Below, piece by piece: positions 16,767 to 27,220 of a DNA stretch of 64,000 nucleotides. Made by a program: the position numbers and the translations under genes. The notes beneath the pieces are model-generated. The model saw only the letters and a program-made list of their open reading frames with translations, did not search any database and was not told where the DNA came from. Origin of the DNA: Caulochytrium protostelioides (Eukaryota; Chytridiomycota; Caulochytriomycetes; Caulochytriales; Caulochytriaceae); assembly GCA_003615045.1 (NCBI GenBank), contig ML014188.1, positions 20,885 through 84,884 of the forward strand, written 5' to 3'. The stretch's first letter is position 1. Each line of letters opens with the position of its first letter.

Positions 16767-18902
16767 ATGTCCCAGGCCGCGGCCGCCCCAGCGGCGCCTG
16801 CCCCGACCGCCCCCTGCGTCCTTGATGATCGCTGGCACATTGTAAGTCTACACTGTTTTCGAGATACCGGCTTCTCTCTCGCAACCGGGGCCATCCTTAT
16901 GTTTCCGCCCATCATGTCTTGTTCTCACCCGATCAGCTTTTCTATATGGATTGTGCGGACATGATCGCTCCAGCTCAACATCCTGGGCAATGGCGCCTTC
17001 GGCGAGGTTTACTTGGCCCGCGACACCAACAGCGGCGAGCACGTGGCCGTCAAGATCGAGTCGCCAACGACAAAGCGGCCATCAATCCGCCTTGAAGCAT
17101 CCATTCTCCGTCGACTGATGGAAGAGGCTTACTTCCCGTTGTACAAGGACTCGGGCACTAAGCGCAACGACATCGTTGCGCATCCGGACCGCAACCCGAC
17201 GTCGGACTACCTGGTGATGCAGCTGCTCGGCAAGAACATCAGCGACCTCAAAAAAGCCTGCCCCCGGGAGATCATGTCGATCGGCATGACGGCATGGCTG
17301 GGCTATCACATGGTCAGCTCGATTGAGCGGTTCCACGAGCACGGTCTGCTCCACCGCGACATCAAGCCGGCCAACTTCTGCCTGTCCCGCCCAGACGACC
17401 CCAACCACCCACAACTCTACCTGGTCGACATGGGCCTCGCCCGCCGCTGGCGGAACGAGGACGGCGCGCCTCGCGCCCTCCGCAAGAAGGCCGGATTCCG
17501 CGGCACCGCCCGGTATGCCTCGCAGGCCGCCCACGATGGTCAGGACCTTGGCCGCGTCGATGACCTCTGGTCCCTGTTCTACCTGCTGGTCGAGGCGCTC
17601 ACCGGCACGCTGCCATGGAAAGGCAAGGAAAAGGATGTCATTGCCAAGGTGAAGCGCGCCAACACCGTCCCGGCCCTCGTCGCCGGCCTGCCGATGGCCA
17701 TGCTCGGCTTCTTTATGCATCTCAACTCCCTTGACCGTCTGGCGCGGCCCGACTACGAAGCGGTCCGTCAGTGCATGCAGGAGATGATGGGCATGCACCC
17801 CTCGCAGTACCCGTGGTCCGACGAGCTGCGTCACATTTTGCCGGAGGCCGCACCGCCGCTGCGCCAGCCGCCGACCCCGGCCGCGCCGCAGCCCCTGCTC
17901 GCGGGCAAGGTCTGCGCGCCCCGCGGCGCCTCCCGCGCCACCATGTTCCTCTCGGCCAAGCCGCCCCGCGTCGGGCCCCGCCTCGCCGATCTCGCCTTTG
18001 AGCCCTACCCGGCCTCCCTCCTGCGCACCGACAGCGGCGCCAACTACGCCGCTGCGCCGGCCGCGGTGCCGCCGACGCCGCACCTGACGGCTTCCCACCA
18101 TACCGTCACCATCGATCCGGTGGCGCCACTCCCGGCGCCCGTCGAGCGGTCTCTGGTGGCGCTCAAGACCGCCGCACTGTACCCGGGTGCCGTGGGCACC
18201 GGTCTCGGGCCGGGCTCCCGGGTCGTGGACGCGCCGACGGCCGCCGCCGCGGCCAAGGGCGGCCGCAGCGACAGCGGTCTCGTGAACTCGATCAAAACGT
18301 CGCTGCGGCGCAAAATTCTGCCGGAGCGGCTGTCGCACGCGGCGCCGGCGCCGGCGGCGCCCGAGTATGCAGCCGCGCCGGACGTGGCGATGCTCGCGCG
18401 CAGGCCCTCCTCGACAGAGAACACCCAGATTTTGATAGACGATACGCTGGGCGTGCACGACGTGAGCCAGTTCATGCACCCGCTCGTGACGCAGGCATCG
18501 ATGGAGATGACGCTGAGCGTGCCGATGCCGACGGCATCGCCGCCGCCGCCGGGCCCCAGTGTCGAGAAGCAGTACCAGCAGCAGACGAGCGCGCTGCCCA
18601 AGACGTTCGGGTCACCGCGCTCGTGGTTCCGCAAGCCGCGGCCGCCCGTTGCCGAGCCCGTCGGGCCAGCGGTGACGAAGGGCGCAGCGACGCTGCGCCG
18701 CAGCGCCGTCTACCGCCCGCAGCTTGTGAGCTCGAGTGACGAGGGCCAAGCAGGCGGCAAATCGGCCTCGTCGCCGTATGACTCGCCCAAGCTCAGCTCG
18801 CTGCCGGCTTCCGGCCTGCGCGCTGGCGATGCGTATGTGACGGCCGATGGCGCCGTTGCGTTGCCGGCGGAGCCGCAGAACATGACGCCGCAAATGGCCT
18901 AA
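16767..18902 (+). CDS. CK1-superfamily kinase of tau-tubulin-kinase (TTBK) type, two exons
   Basis: Model: join(16767..16841, 16974..18902), 667 residues. Exon 1 ends DDRWHI at a GTAAGT donor; the 132-nt intron ends CTCCAG; exon 2 resumes with LNILGNGAFGEVYLARD. The junction thus rebuilds the glycine loop (G30-x-G-x-x-G35). Lys52 (VAVKIES) is the ATP-binding lysine and Glu66 its likely partner. HRDIKPANF (H152-R153-D154, K156, N159) is the catalytic loop. The metal-binding Asp is D177 in VDMG, where most kinases have DFG. FRGTARYAS and GRVDDLWSLFYLLVEALTG resemble TTBK1/2 more than classical CK1, which has SINTH-type signatures. After about residue 300 the protein is a long Pro/Ala/Ser-rich tail of some 360 residues, presumably regulatory. 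TTBKs phosphorylate microtubule-associated substrates and act in ciliogenesis in animals; the substrate here is unknown. Confidence 0.8.
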
Positions 18903-19978
18903 GCAGGCAGCAATCGAGTCTTCCGAAACACACGCGCCCGGCCACGACTGATCGCGCGGCGTGCCTCTCGTGCTCGGTTGTTGCTGGGTGGGTTTCAAGA
19001 GAACATCATCAGTTGCTGAGGTGCTCATTTTCACTTCATTGAATCATCTCCGTCTGCTCATCGTTCGCCACATCTTCATCCTCCGTCCATCGCATCCATG
19101 CCCCCGTCTCCATCTTGCATCCGTCGAACTCCGTTCTCCGTTCAGCTTCCCTCCGTCTCCTTGCTATATCCCTCCGTTCCTCGCCGTTCCCAATGCCGTC
19201 TCCAACGTCTTGCGTTGCCCTTGCCCTTCCCTAGCATAATGTATACTGGTTGCTTGTCTTCAAAAATCACGATAGGTATGGTCTACTCCATAGGTACTCA
19301 AGAGGCCAGTACCTTCGTTGGAAGGTACCCTCTGAGGGTGCTATGATAAGGTTCACGCCGATCAGATAAGGAATTTCATGGACAAGGTTTTTGGATGGCC
19401 TGTTGTAGTTGAGTGATTGTTCTTCCCTTTGCGTGATGATGCGGCTTGGCGATGATGCTTTACGGTTTTTTCATGATGTCCTTGGAAATCGGGGGACGCG
19501 CGCTGGGCACCGAGGACCCGCCGCATTGGCGCTCGCTGCTACCGCGCTGCGCCGCGCGCAAGCCGTCGGAAACACGCGTCGTCGCTCAAACGCTCCGTTG
19601 CTTCGTCCTCGCCTTTCCGACAGCGCGACATAACGCTGCTTCTGACAGACGGCGGCGCTTCGATAAACGCGGTTCGGTTCGACCTATCTGGTAATGGGGA
19701 GATGCGACGCGTCTCGCATTCCCATGGAAACATGGGCGACGCGTTCAGAATCGCCTCGTTGACACGCATCAACGTGTTGGAATGAAGGATAAATGATGTC
19801 ACAAACGGCGTGTACGGTTATCGAGTGTTGTTTCCTCTGCAGCTCCCCTGCCCACTCGCCGTCTCACGCGCGTCGCTGTATCGTGCCCGTGCCCCTAGCC
19901 CTTGTGTTTTCTGTTTCTGTTTTCGGATTTGATACTGGTGACTTGCCGCGTGCTGCTTTCCCTTGCTCCTCTTTCACG
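18903..19978. other. Intergenic region upstream of Tudor-SN
   Basis: About 1.1 kb in which the first half is pyrimidine-rich and less GC-rich than its surroundings. It contains the long imperfect hairpin at 19289-19345. The 200 bp before the Tudor-SN ATG are open in its frame but look like leader. No protein gene is supported. Confidence 0.45.
19289..19345. other. 57-nt imperfect hairpin, possible structured RNA
   Basis: Reading outward to inward, five blocks pair across a GTTG loop: CATAG/CTATG, CTCA/TGAG, GAGG/CCTC and an 8-bp stem GTACCTTC/GAAGGTAC. They are separated only by small bulges (GTA opposite GGTG; single A; CCA). That gives 21 paired bases in 57 nt. The structure is seen in the sequence. 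Whether it is transcribed is not known. It lies between the kinase and Tudor-SN genes and could belong to a UTR, a small RNA precursor or a regulatory RNA. Confidence 0.5.
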
Positions 19979-22810
19979 ATGGCGCCTACGGCCGCCCCTG
20001 CGGCCTCGGCCTCGGCTCCGGCCTCGGCCTCGGCCGCGGCTGCGGACACGCACAGCCTGCAGAACGCGAGCGGCATGGCCTTCGTCAAGTCGGTGCTGTC
20101 CGGCGACACCGTGATTCTGCGCAGCCGTCCCATCAACGGCCCGCCCACCGAGCGCCTGGTCTCGCTAGCGGCGATTGTGGCGCCGCGCCTCGGCGGCCCC
20201 AGGGACCCCGAGAAGGAGGAGCCTTTCGGCTTCCTAGCCCGCGAGTTCCTCCGCCGCCGTCTGGTGGGCAAGGAAGTCTACTACCGCGTGCTGTACACGG
20301 TCCCCGGCGGCCGCGACTACGCCGTGCTGCAGACGCAGGCCCCCATTGCGGAGGACCAGGTTGTGGTGCAGAAAGCCCTCGTGGCCGCGGGCTGGGCCGT
20401 GCCCAAGGAGGGCCGCAACGAGATTGATGCGGAGCTCGAGTACTTGCACGACGTCGCCAAGCACGAGCAGAAGGGCAAGTACGACCCAGCCAACGCCGGT
20501 CTTGCTGCGCGCACCGTCGACTACAACCTCTCCAAGGAGGACGCGCAGAAGCTCTATGCCAAGCACAAGGGCAAGCCCCTTCCCGCAGTGATCGAGCAGG
20601 TCAAGGATGGCTCCACGTACCGCGTGCTCGTGAAGGTCGAGCCGGACGTGCACGTCGTGCTGAGTCTTCAGGCTACCGGCCTCCGTGCCCCCATGTGGCG
20701 CAAGGGCATCCCCAACCTGCCCGACATTGTCGAGCCCTTCTCGGAAGAATCCAAGTTCTATGTAGAGGCCCGTCTGCTCCAGAAGGACGTCCAGGTGCTG
20801 CTCGAGAACGTCGGTAACAACAGCAACGCGCTCTTTGGCTCGGTGCTGTATCCGCTGGGCGACATCGGCGAGGCCTTGCTCAAGGAAGGTCTGGCCAAAT
20901 GCGCCGATTTCTCCATCCTCATGGTGACCGGCGGCCCCGGCCGCTACCGCGCCGCCGAGGCCCAAGCCCGCGAGCGCCGTCTGCGGATCTGGCGTGACGT
21001 CGCCGTCAAGGCCCCCGTAAACGCGTGGGAGGCCACCGTGACCCGCGTCATCTCCGGCGACACCCTGATGGTCTCCTCGCGCACCAAGGGTGAGCAGAAG
21101 GTCACGCTGTCGTCGATTCGGATCCCGCGCGACACGAGCGCCGACGGCAACACCGGCAGCCACACCAGCCTGCACAGCAACAACGCGAACAGCGACCAGA
21201 CCGAGATGCCGTACTTCCAGTATGAAGCGCGCGAGGCCATCCGCAAGCGCGTCATTGGCAAGACGGTCACTATCGCTGAAGACTATGTGACGCCCGCCAA
21301 TGCCGGCTACGAAGCGCGCACCTGCGTCACGATTCTGTCCAAGAACGTCAACCTCGCCGAGATGCTGGTCGGCAAGGGCCTGGCGCTGGTGATCCGCCAC
21401 CGCCGTGACGACGACCGCTCGAGCAGCTTCGATCAGCTGCTGATGGCCGAAGAGCGCGCTAAGGCGGGCAAGGTCGGGATCCACGCGACGACGCCCATGG
21501 CGCCCATCCGCTTCTCCGAAGTCTCCAAGAGCGCCCAGCGCGCCAAGATCTTTATGACCCAGCTCACGCGCCTGCGTCGCTTCAAGGCAGTCGTGGACTT
21601 TGTCGTGAGCGGCTCGCGCTTCCGCGTGATCGTGCCCGGCCAGAACCTGCGCATGACCCTGGTGCTGGACGCCCTCCGCACCCCGCGCACGGCGCGCAAC
21701 GCGTCCGAAACCTCCGAGCCGTTTGGCGCCGAGGCCACCCAGCTCGCCAACCAGCACCTGCTGCAGCGCGACGTGGAGGTTGAAGTAACCGGCCAGGACA
21801 AGACAGGCGGGATCACGGGCAACGTGTTCGTCGACGGCACCAACTTTGGCGCGATGCTCCTGGAGGCCGGCTACGCGACGCTCCACTCGTACAGCGCGCA
21901 GCACAACGAGCACTACGCCCAGCTGACGGCGGCCGCCGGCGTGGCCGAGCGCCAAAAGCTCGGCGTCTGGTCGATCGAGAAGCCGGCCGCGGAGCCCACC
22001 GAGGAGAGTGCCACGGCGCCCAAGGTCGGCCCCCACATCGACGAGAACGGGCAGCGCGTCGTTGTGACGGACTATGCCGGCAAGGGCCAGATCCACATCC
22101 AGACGCTGGGCGAGGGCGTGCAACGCCTCGAGACGATGATGCAGACTTTCAGCGACGTCTACGCGGATGCCGCGCAGCCCGCGCTGACGAGCGCCAAGAA
22201 CAACGATGTGATCGCGGCCCAATTCACCGTCGACGACCACTGGTACCGCGCGCGCGTGCTGCGCACGGTCAACAAGACCTCGGTCAACGTCATCTATGTC
22301 GACTACGGCAACACCGAGACGCTGCCGCTGTCGCGTTGCAAGCGCCTCGTCGATGCCCACCGCCTGTCCGTGCTACCCGCCCAAGCCACGGCGGCCCAGC
22401 TCGCGTTTGTCCAGATGCCGGCGCTCGACGAGGAGTATGGCCCTGAGGCGACGAATGCCCTCCAGGAGCTCTGCGGTACGGCCGAGCTGAAGGCCTACAC
22501 GGTCAAGCACCCGCGCGACACGACGCCTTCGCTCATCCTGTACAGCGCCGGCGTCTCAGCCGCCTCGACCGGCATGGATCATGCAAGCAACCTCAAGTAC
22601 AAGTCGCTCAACGAGAAAATCGTGGGGCGCGGCTACGCCATCTTGGACAAGGCCTCCAAGACCCAGTACGACGCCATGCAGGACGAGCCCGAGCACCACG
22701 ATACGCTCTACTACCAGTACCTGTCTCACCTCGCCAAGGCCCAGGCCGCCGCCAAGGCCAAGCACGAGGGCCAATGGTCCCATGGCGATTTTACAGCGGA
22801 AGACTACTGA
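19979..22810 (+). CDS. SND1: Tudor-SN (SND1/p100) staphylococcal-nuclease and Tudor-domain protein
   Basis: Tudor-SN is a multifunctional RNA-binding protein with roles in RNA decay, splicing and stress granules. The ATG at 19979 gives 943 residues (human SND1 has 910). After an Ala-rich N-terminus come four SN-like domains: SN1 from about residue 33 (GMAFVKSVLSGDTVIL), SN2 from about 200 (PAVIEQVKDGSTYRVLV), SN3 from about 348 (WEATVTRVISGDTLMVSS) and SN4 from about 534 (FKAVVDFVVSGSRFRVIV). A Tudor domain follows at about 740-800 (VDDHWYRARVL ... VIYVDYGNTETL), whose Trp/Tyr residues form the dimethylarginine cage. The split fifth SN domain runs to the end. The SN units keep the SGDT-type turn. 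The frame stays open upstream, but family similarity starts after this ATG, so it is preferred. The gene is convergent with the BIR-like gene, leaving 66 bp. Confidence 0.93.
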   Translation: MAPTAAPAASASAPASASAAAADTHSLQNASGMAFVKSVLSGDTVILRSRPINGPPTERLVSLAAIVAPRLGGPRDPEKEEPFGFLAREFLRRRLVGKEVYYRVLYTVPGGRDYAVLQTQAPIAEDQVVVQKALVAAGWAVPKEGRNEIDAELEYLHDVAKHEQKGKYDPANAGLAARTVDYNLSKEDAQKLYAKHKGKPLPAVIEQVKDGSTYRVLVKVEPDVHVVLSLQATGLRAPMWRKGIPNLPDIVEPFSEESKFYVEARLLQKDVQVLLENVGNNSNALFGSVLYPLGDIGEALLKEGLAKCADFSILMVTGGPGRYRAAEAQARERRLRIWRDVAVKAPVNAWEATVTRVISGDTLMVSSRTKGEQKVTLSSIRIPRDTSADGNTGSHTSLHSNNANSDQTEMPYFQYEAREAIRKRVIGKTVTIAEDYVTPANAGYEARTCVTILSKNVNLAEMLVGKGLALVIRHRRDDDRSSSFDQLLMAEERAKAGKVGIHATTPMAPIRFSEVSKSAQRAKIFMTQLTRLRRFKAVVDFVVSGSRFRVIVPGQNLRMTLVLDALRTPRTARNASETSEPFGAEATQLANQHLLQRDVEVEVTGQDKTGGITGNVFVDGTNFGAMLLEAGYATLHSYSAQHNEHYAQLTAAAGVAERQKLGVWSIEKPAAEPTEESATAPKVGPHIDENGQRVVVTDYAGKGQIHIQTLGEGVQRLETMMQTFSDVYADAAQPALTSAKNNDVIAAQFTVDDHWYRARVLRTVNKTSVNVIYVDYGNTETLPLSRCKRLVDAHRLSVLPAQATAAQLAFVQMPALDEEYGPEATNALQELCGTAELKAYTVKHPRDTTPSLILYSAGVSAASTGMDHASNLKYKSLNEKIVGRGYAILDKASKTQYDAMQDEPEHHDTLYYQYLSHLAKAQAAAKAKHEGQWSHGDFTAEDY

Positions 22811-22876
22811 GTCTGTCTCTATTTTCTATGAACGATGAACATATGAACATGTACCTCGCTATGCACTGAGATGGCG

Positions 22877-24944
22877 TCACGACTCGGCCACATAGGGACA
22901 CAGGAGAGGCGCCGGCGCCCAGGACGGAAGCGAACGGGCAATACGCTGACAGCGCTGCTCCGCGTGGGTGCGATGGGCCTGTGCGAGCGACGACTGCTCT
23001 GCTTCTGCCCACGGTGCCGTCATACCGCAAAACGTGCATTGCACGGCTTGCAAAGACGCGTCGTATCCAAAGCCATCACGGGCGAGCCGTGCCGCGACTT
23101 CGGACTGTTCATGAGATCCGGTCGAGGCGTGGGCAAACGTCTGGTGCCGTGCCTCGGTGGCGCGGCGGGCCACCGCGCCTTGCACCAGCTTGCGCACCCT
23201 CTCCTGAAATGCGTCGCGCTGCTCCGTATCGAGAAACTGCAGGGCGAGCATGCGGTGCGATGTTTCCTGGACGATGCGTGGGCGGTAGGAATACTGCCGC
23301 GGGGCATCCATCGACGCCGCATCGGCAGGACTGAGCTGCTCTAACGAGGCCATCCGCGACAGCGACACGAACGGTGCTACGGGCTCGGCTTCCGGCATCG
23401 CACGCGTTTGAGCACGGAGAGCCGCTTCATCTGCGCCGGTGTCATATGAGCGCGATGCCTCGCGCAGGCGAGGCACAGGGACGGGGCAGGGATCGACAAC
23501 GCCGCGAGCACCGCCCGTGCTCAAGAAGATCGTCGGCACGTGGAGTGCACGTGGCGCCGTGTCATCCCGCGAGGCCGGGGTCTCCATCGCGACGCTGCCG
23601 CTGCGCCAGAGATGACCCCAGAGGGGCGGCGGCGCCATATTGATCAAGGGCACGCCGCCGCCGCGCAGCGAAAACGCAACGATGCGCGGCGGCGCCGTAG
23701 CCACGACAAACACGAGCGCAGGGCCCTCGCGCACCCACCGCGCGTCGGACTCTTCTTCGTGCATCCCATTCGCCCCGTCGGCGCCCGTGTCGTCGCCATT
23801 CTCGAAGCGGAAGAGGTTCACCAGGTGCGGCGTCAGCTGCTCGGTCTCGAGCGGCCCATCCGACACCAGGTAGTGATGCCGCGTGGCCCAGAGGCGGGCG
23901 ACTGGCGCGGCGAAGCGGTGCTGGTTCGCGGCCGTGATGCGGGCGGGCAAGCCGCGCCACGTGGGATCGGCATCGACGAAGGGACAGCACGTGCCGGTCG
24001 CGTCCAGATGGGCCGCATGGCCGTGCCGATCGGCCGCGCCGCCGTCCGCCTCGTGGCCGAGCTCCTCGCCGCTCTCCGCGGGATCTGGATCAAAGCACGC
24101 ACCGCACGCATCGCAGACCGCGAGCTGGGCGATCTGGCCAGCGGCGTTCCACCCCGTCTCGCAGTGCAGTCCCTGCCGGGCCAGCGCGATCTGGCGCTTC
24201 TGCGGGAACCGACTCCCGACAAACGTGGCGAGACGGGCCTGTAGCCCCGGCTCGGCCATTTGCAGCACCGCGGCATGCATCTGGGCTACAAAATCGTCAT
24301 ACTCGGCCTGGGAGAGGAAGCGGAGGCGCAGCGCGACTGCGGGGATGCCCTCCGCACCCCCCGGCTCATTGGGTCGACCGGGGCTCGCGATGCCGCCAAT
24401 ACCGGTCGTGGCGGTATGCACCCACCAGGCGTTCTGCCGCGGCTTCGCCAGACAGGCGGGAGACCAGAATTCACTGACTGCATAACTCAAGTTGACACCT
24501 GCATCGTGAGTGAAGCTGCGTAGGCGACTACTCAAGTGTGGCGCCATCCACTGCGAGATGCGGTGATGGCAACATTCCGGGAATCAGAGACTTACTGGGA
24601 ACCGAAAGCCGCTCGTGCGGTGCGTCCAAGGTGCAGAGATGGAAACAGGGCGAGGCCGCGTCTTCCCATCCCGCAGGGGTGATGGATACGGCCATAGGTC
24701 CCGCAGGGTTCCAGACGCCTTCGCCATCGCCTGGCGCGCGTGGCGTCGCCATCACCACGTCGACCAGCGAGGCGTGACCGCCGAGCGCGGCACAGAGATG
24801 TGCGACTTTTTGCCGGTCGGCGTCGCGCAAGTTGATCGATGTGGAGAAGGGGTCTGACCGGGGTCGGGCGGACTTGACGCTGGAGGCATGTCCGTGATGC
24901 GCGGGCGCGACAGCGACGCCGCCCGTGTTCGTCTGCGACATCAT
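22877..24944 (-). CDS. Two-domain BIR-like zinc-finger protein (BIR/NIPA-Rsm1 superfamily), two exons
   Basis: Model: complement(join(22877..24498, 24596..24944)), 656 residues. Exon 1 begins MMSQTNTGG and ends RLSVP at a GTAAGT donor. The intron is 97 nt to the acceptor GATGCAG; a second in-phase acceptor (TTATGCAG) lies 15 nt further. Two zinc-finger units are visible. The first has RLATFVGSRFP, a GW, CDACGACF and distal His/Cys. The second, near the C-terminus, has RHQTF, LARDGFGYD, CTFCG, Trp, His and Cys with BIR-like spacing (C-x2-C-x17-H-x7-C). Each is preceded by a related helix (LRLRFLSQAEYDDF and LALQFLDTEQRDAF), so the protein looks internally duplicated. The RLATF...GW...CxxC pattern also fits ZC3HC1/NIPA and yeast Pml39, nuclear-basket proteins whose fingers are BIR-like. 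Survivin/Bir1 is the alternative. The superfamily is fairly sure, the exact role is not. Confidence 0.62.
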
Positions 24945-25768
24945 CGTGGCTCAACTTGGCTATATGTGCAAGATAAAATAGAGTGTGTGTGAGAGACAGA
25001 GAGCGAGAACCACGAGGGTTGCGAGAGTATGGAGGGAATCAGGGTATCAATAAGGGGCGTGCCGACAGTGAAGCCTCTTACGGGCTGCACGTTCCAGCCG
25101 TTCATACGACGGGTGCACCGATTTTGGTCGTTTCATCTCGTGTAATCCTCAAAACCATACCGACGTGCCTTCGAGTCTGTTTATGAGCAGATCAGGTATC
25201 CACAGCCGTCGAAAGAGAGCGCGCGGCAGGGATCCTTCAAAAATGCACCCCTCTCCGTATGGAAGGCGACTGATGCTCGGCCGATCGCCATGCTTTGTCG
25301 GCATGTTTGGCCCTCGTGTCGCGCTGCCACTGTGGCCAAGGCCCGCGTGGTTTCTGCTCAGCGGCATGTGACCGGACGACGCAAGCATCGAATCGAGAGG
25401 CATGGCGCTGACGCACCGACCAAAAAAGCCGCGTCCGAAGTTGTGTTTTGACAATGAACCAAACATAGTGGGCCCAGCGCGTGCCACTCCCCCCGCCCCC
25501 GACCACCTCCCAATCGTCGCCGATCCCCGCCAATCCTCGCTGTAACTCCGCTCCGCGAGCGGGCACCCAACGATCCGCAACTCCAATAACAACGTCTCTC
25601 CGAAATGCCCACGTGATAGGTCGCGACGTGGCCAATGGGCGCCATCCACACCGCCGCGTCGATCTTTGTTGCACAACGATCCCCCGAGTCCGGCCGAGTC
25701 GTCCGGTCATTTATTGGTCAGATCTCCCTTCTCGACCATTGCAGAAACGACATCACGAGAAACTATGA
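24945..25768. other. Intergenic region
   Basis: The 5' flank of the BIR-like gene and the 3' flank of the TLDc gene. Open frames here overlap one another on both strands and show no domain. Nothing else is recognised. Confidence 0.5.
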
Positions 25769-27220
25769 CTAGTAACCAACATTGGGCGTCCACACCTCCA
25801 CGGCAAACACTGCAAAGTCGTCGGCGGGACCGAGCGGTGCGTTGTTAAAGGTGGCGCAGCGACTGCTGTGGCCCGAGAGGAGGCGCGTATCGAGCCACAG
25901 CCCGAAAGCGGCGTCGCCGTCGTCGTCGCCGTCGTCCGGAACATCGCCGCTGTCAGCCGCCGCAACCCGCATGGGGTCGTCCATACTCCCCATGACGAGC
26001 TCAGGCGCCGATGACGGTTCTGTTAACAGAAAGCATTTGTTGCGGCCGGTCGTCGGATAGACATATGGCCCACCCGCCATGTTCTGTTTCCACAGATAAC
26101 TAGCCGGACTGCCGTAGTAGCCACGGCGCAAGGCGAACCCCGAATGCACATAGGCGCCGAACAAGCGGCTTGAGGTGCTCTGCACGACCAACACTGCGGG
26201 CCGGTGGGCCACGTCGGCGGACGTCATCGTGTCCAGCATCGTGCGCATCCCGCCGCCGTCACGGCCGCTGTGGTATCGCAGCGTCCATGCGGCCACGCCG
26301 TGCATCGCCGCGGGGAAGTGCGCCTGCAGCCTCAAAGCGAGGTCGGGGCCCATCAGCGGTGTGGCGTCGAGGGTGACGCCGTTCAGCTGGAGCGGCGTCG
26401 GCGGACGGCGGACGGCGCACGGCGAACGCGGCGACGGCGCGGGCGACGACGGCGCGGGCGACGGCGCCGCGGACGAGGACGGCGCCGCGGGGTCGGGGTC
26501 GGCATCGGCGTCGCGGATCGTCGCGGACGGCGCCATCGCGCGCGTTGTGTGCGACAACGCTTTGGTGGTGCGCTCAGCCGACGTCATCCGATGGGCGGTG
26601 AGGCCGCCGGAGGGCATGGCGGCGTCGGAGGGCGGCGGCGCGACGCTCATGACCGCGGCGATGGCCGCCGGGAAGGCGCGGTGGATGAAGCGCTTGGCAT
26701 TGCGGTCGAGGGCGATGGCGCTGGGTGGCTGGGCGGGCGGCGTCGCCGGGTGCGGGAACGGCGTCGTGACAGGAAAGGGCAACATGACCAGAATGTCAGG
26801 CACGACGACATACGCCTGCCAAGGGCGGACTGAGAACGGGGGGCCTGCGTCACGCTTCGACCATGAATCAATTAACGAGATGAGGGGACGACTGTTGAGA
26901 CGAGCGAAAGTATCGTCAGAAATGGGATCAAGTACGGCGTGCGGAAATGGTTCTCATCCCCTGGATGATCATCGCAATCGCGATCCGATGATGGCGATAG
27001 CCAGTGATGACAGTAGTCAGATCGAGGATCAAAGTCCGTCGTGTCGGAGTTCCTCTGCGTAAGGCAAAAAGAAAGAATGCTATGAGGGGTTCGCGAGGCC
27101 GACCTGATCGAAATGGGGACGACCGTCGCGTCAGGCGGCTCCACGGTGGGCCACATTGTCACGATGAGATGCCAGGACCCCGCACGTTCATACCTGACTA
27201 GCTCTCTGCAGGTGTGTCAT
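25769..27220 (-). CDS. TLDc-domain protein (OXR1-like), three-exon model
   Basis: Model: complement(join(25769..26891, 26936..27054, 27194..27220)), 422 residues, all phases consistent. Exon 1 encodes MTHLQRASQ and ends at a GTATGA donor (intron 139 nt, acceptor TTACGCAG). Exon 2 ends at GTACTT; the second intron is only 44 nt (acceptor TCAACAG). The last exon reads RPLISLIDSWSKRDAGPPFS onward. If the short intron is wrong, the first internal ATG of the last exon (26785) leaves 338 residues and the same domain. The C-terminal 200 residues are a TLDc domain: WTLRYHSGRDG, AVLVVQSTSSRLFGAYV, GYYGSPASYLWK, GRNKCFLL, FGLWLDTRLLSGHSSRCATF and DDFAVFAVEVW. TLDc proteins (OXR1, NCOA7, yeast Oxr1/Rtc5) protect against oxidative stress and bind the V-ATPase to promote its disassembly. 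The region before the domain is Ala/Pro/Ser-rich. Confidence 0.72.

Noticed and set aside
20234-22360. A 708-codon minus-strand frame opposite Tudor-SN
   Set aside because: It is the antisense shadow of a well-supported gene, with no recognisable domain.
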